The translations under genes were made by a program, and so were the position numbers. Source: Palsa-147 sp036513895 (GTDB taxonomy: Bacteria; Acidobacteriota; Terriglobia; Acidiferrales; UBA7541). Taken from it: 64,000 bases of DNA. Under the pieces are notes generated by a model. The model was not told where the DNA came from. It searched no databases and saw nothing but the letters and a program-made list of their open reading frames with translations. Positions within the stretch are counted from its first letter, which is position 1. The number at the start of each line of letters is the position of its first letter. Location: assembly GCA_036513895.1 (NCBI GenBank), contig DATBYF010000013.1:1-64000 (forward strand), written 5' to 3'. Shown here in pieces: positions 63,515 through 64,000 of the stretch.

Positions 63515-64000
63515 TTGTCTGACAACAAATCGGTTGTTCTACACTCCGAAACCGAATTGTGGAGCAATGGCAACCTTGCTGTCGCAGATGAATTATATTC
63601 CCCTGACTTTGTCTGCCATTTCGTCGTTTGACCGGAGTGGAGGGGACGGGAGAGCATCAATGCTGAAGTCAGGCGGCATCGGACTTCGTTCCCCGACTGG
63701 AACGCGCACGTGGACGACATTGTAGCCGAGGACGACAACGTCGTCATACGATTTACCTTGACCGGCCCACAGCGAGGAGAGTTCGAGGGGATTGCGCCTA
63801 CTGTAAGAAAGGTGAGGGTTCGGGGGGTTGCCTTTTTCGTTTAGTTGGGGGGCAAGATTGTCGAGCAGTGGGGCTTCCGGGATATTCATGGCCTGATGGA
63901 GCAGTTGAGCGCCTCCAAAGCAGGCGAGAAGCAAGCCCTTAAACGAGGTTCAGTCTCGGAACCGGGACCTGCGCCCGAAGTTCAAGCGCCGCCGCGCGAG
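63515..64000 (+). pseudogene. SnoaL-like (ester cyclase) pseudogene with two in-frame stops, runs off the window
   Basis: One uninterrupted phase from TTG 63515 (SDNKSVVLHSETELWSNGNL) to the window end reads as a SnoaL-like fold protein: LAVADELYSPDFVCHF, then RRHRTSFPDWNAHVDDIVAE, VVIRFTLTGPQRGEFEGIAP and GGKIVEQWGFRDIHGLMEQL. Two stops break it: TGA at 63629-63631 and TAG at 63842-63844, each flanked on both sides by family-like sequence. SnoaL-like proteins are small cone-shaped enzymes or ligand-binding proteins. A Pro-rich tail (SEPGPAPEVQAPPRE) reaches the window end. Confidence 0.75.

Larger units (their letters stand above)
34751..64000. mobile_element. Genomic (defence) island integrated at tRNA-His, right end outside the window
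   Basis: The left boundary is the tRNA-His 3' fragment. Because the fragment faces left, the chromosome is on its left and the island on its right; the intact tRNA is expected at the far right end, beyond the window. The gene content changes sharply here, from signalling and envelope genes to nucleases, restriction-modification, HEPN and SIR2 genes plus several decayed genes. No integrase is recognised inside the visible part. Confidence 0.7.

Noticed and set aside
60257..64000. Stop-codon recoding (amber readthrough or selenocysteine) to explain the in-frame stops
   Set aside because: Both TGA and TAG occur, no SECIS-like or stimulator structure is apparent, the sites are not Cys/Sec positions, and all other genes use TAG and TGA as normal stops; pseudogenes are simpler.

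Overview
The window looks like a chromosome segment from an acidobacterium. I infer this from the combination of Ser/Thr kinases fused to C-terminal TPR arrays, a CarboxypepD-type TonB receptor N-terminus, many receiver-only response regulators, a SYLF/YSC84 protein, a very large YVTN/Ig-type secreted protein, and a family of short interspersed repeats ending in GGCGCTACA-like or GGCCGGCGCGACG-like sequence. The genus cannot be fixed from the sequence alone.

Layout. (1) About 1-5.2 kb: an arsenic cluster arsR-arsM-arsC-aqpS. It is interrupted by a 2.8-kb island (about 1134-3965) carrying a 5-methylcytosine methyltransferase, a Vsr mismatch nuclease and an unknown protein that may be the cognate restriction enzyme. 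The island sits exactly at the 3' end of arsM and is flanked by a 19-bp direct repeat; the original Cys-rich C-terminal tail of ArsM is stranded at 3966-3998. (2) 5.4-12.6 kb: signalling genes: four receiver-only response regulators (one lacking the phospho-acceptor Asp), one NarL-type histidine kinase, Ku, an XRE regulator and a SYLF protein. (3) 13-34.7 kb: chromosomal backbone with two large kinase-TPR receptors, an amino-acid permease/DDAH pair, a truncated TonB receptor, a 2092-residue secreted beta-propeller protein, a multi-pass membrane protein and an M48-like protein that has lost its zinc ligands.

(4) 34.75 kb to the window end: a genomic island. Its left end is a 45-nt 3' half of a tRNA-His gene (anticodon loop to CCA, minus strand), the usual footprint of tRNA-targeted integration. 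The orientation predicts that the intact tRNA-His lies beyond position 64000. Cargo to the left: an orphan PD-(D/E)XK nuclease, a three-gene set with a secreted clostripain-like protease, four small unknown genes, a second PD-(D/E)XK-like protein, and an operon-like set of GNAT, membrane protein and a one-heme secreted protein. Cargo to the right is a dense antiviral block. It has a tightly packed apeA(HEPN)-mod-res operon (type III restriction-modification led by a HEPN nuclease) and a divergent SIR2-STAND-like ATPase. It also has an XRE regulator, a NERD/NucS-like PD-(D/E)XK protein, a decaying SRA-like/HNH nuclease, a DUF262-HEPN pair and a SnoaL-like pseudogene with two in-frame stops.

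How the genes work together: the arsenic genes would methylate arsenite and reduce arsenate, with the aquaporin as the only visible exit route. In the island, modification-dependent cleavage (type III RM, possible SRA-HNH) is combined with genes expected to act by abortive infection (ApeA HEPN, SIR2 NADase, DUF262-HEPN). The main candidates for something undescribed are the apeA-mod-res operon, the DUF262-HEPN pair next to the HNH gene, and the unknown partner of the Dcm/Vsr island.
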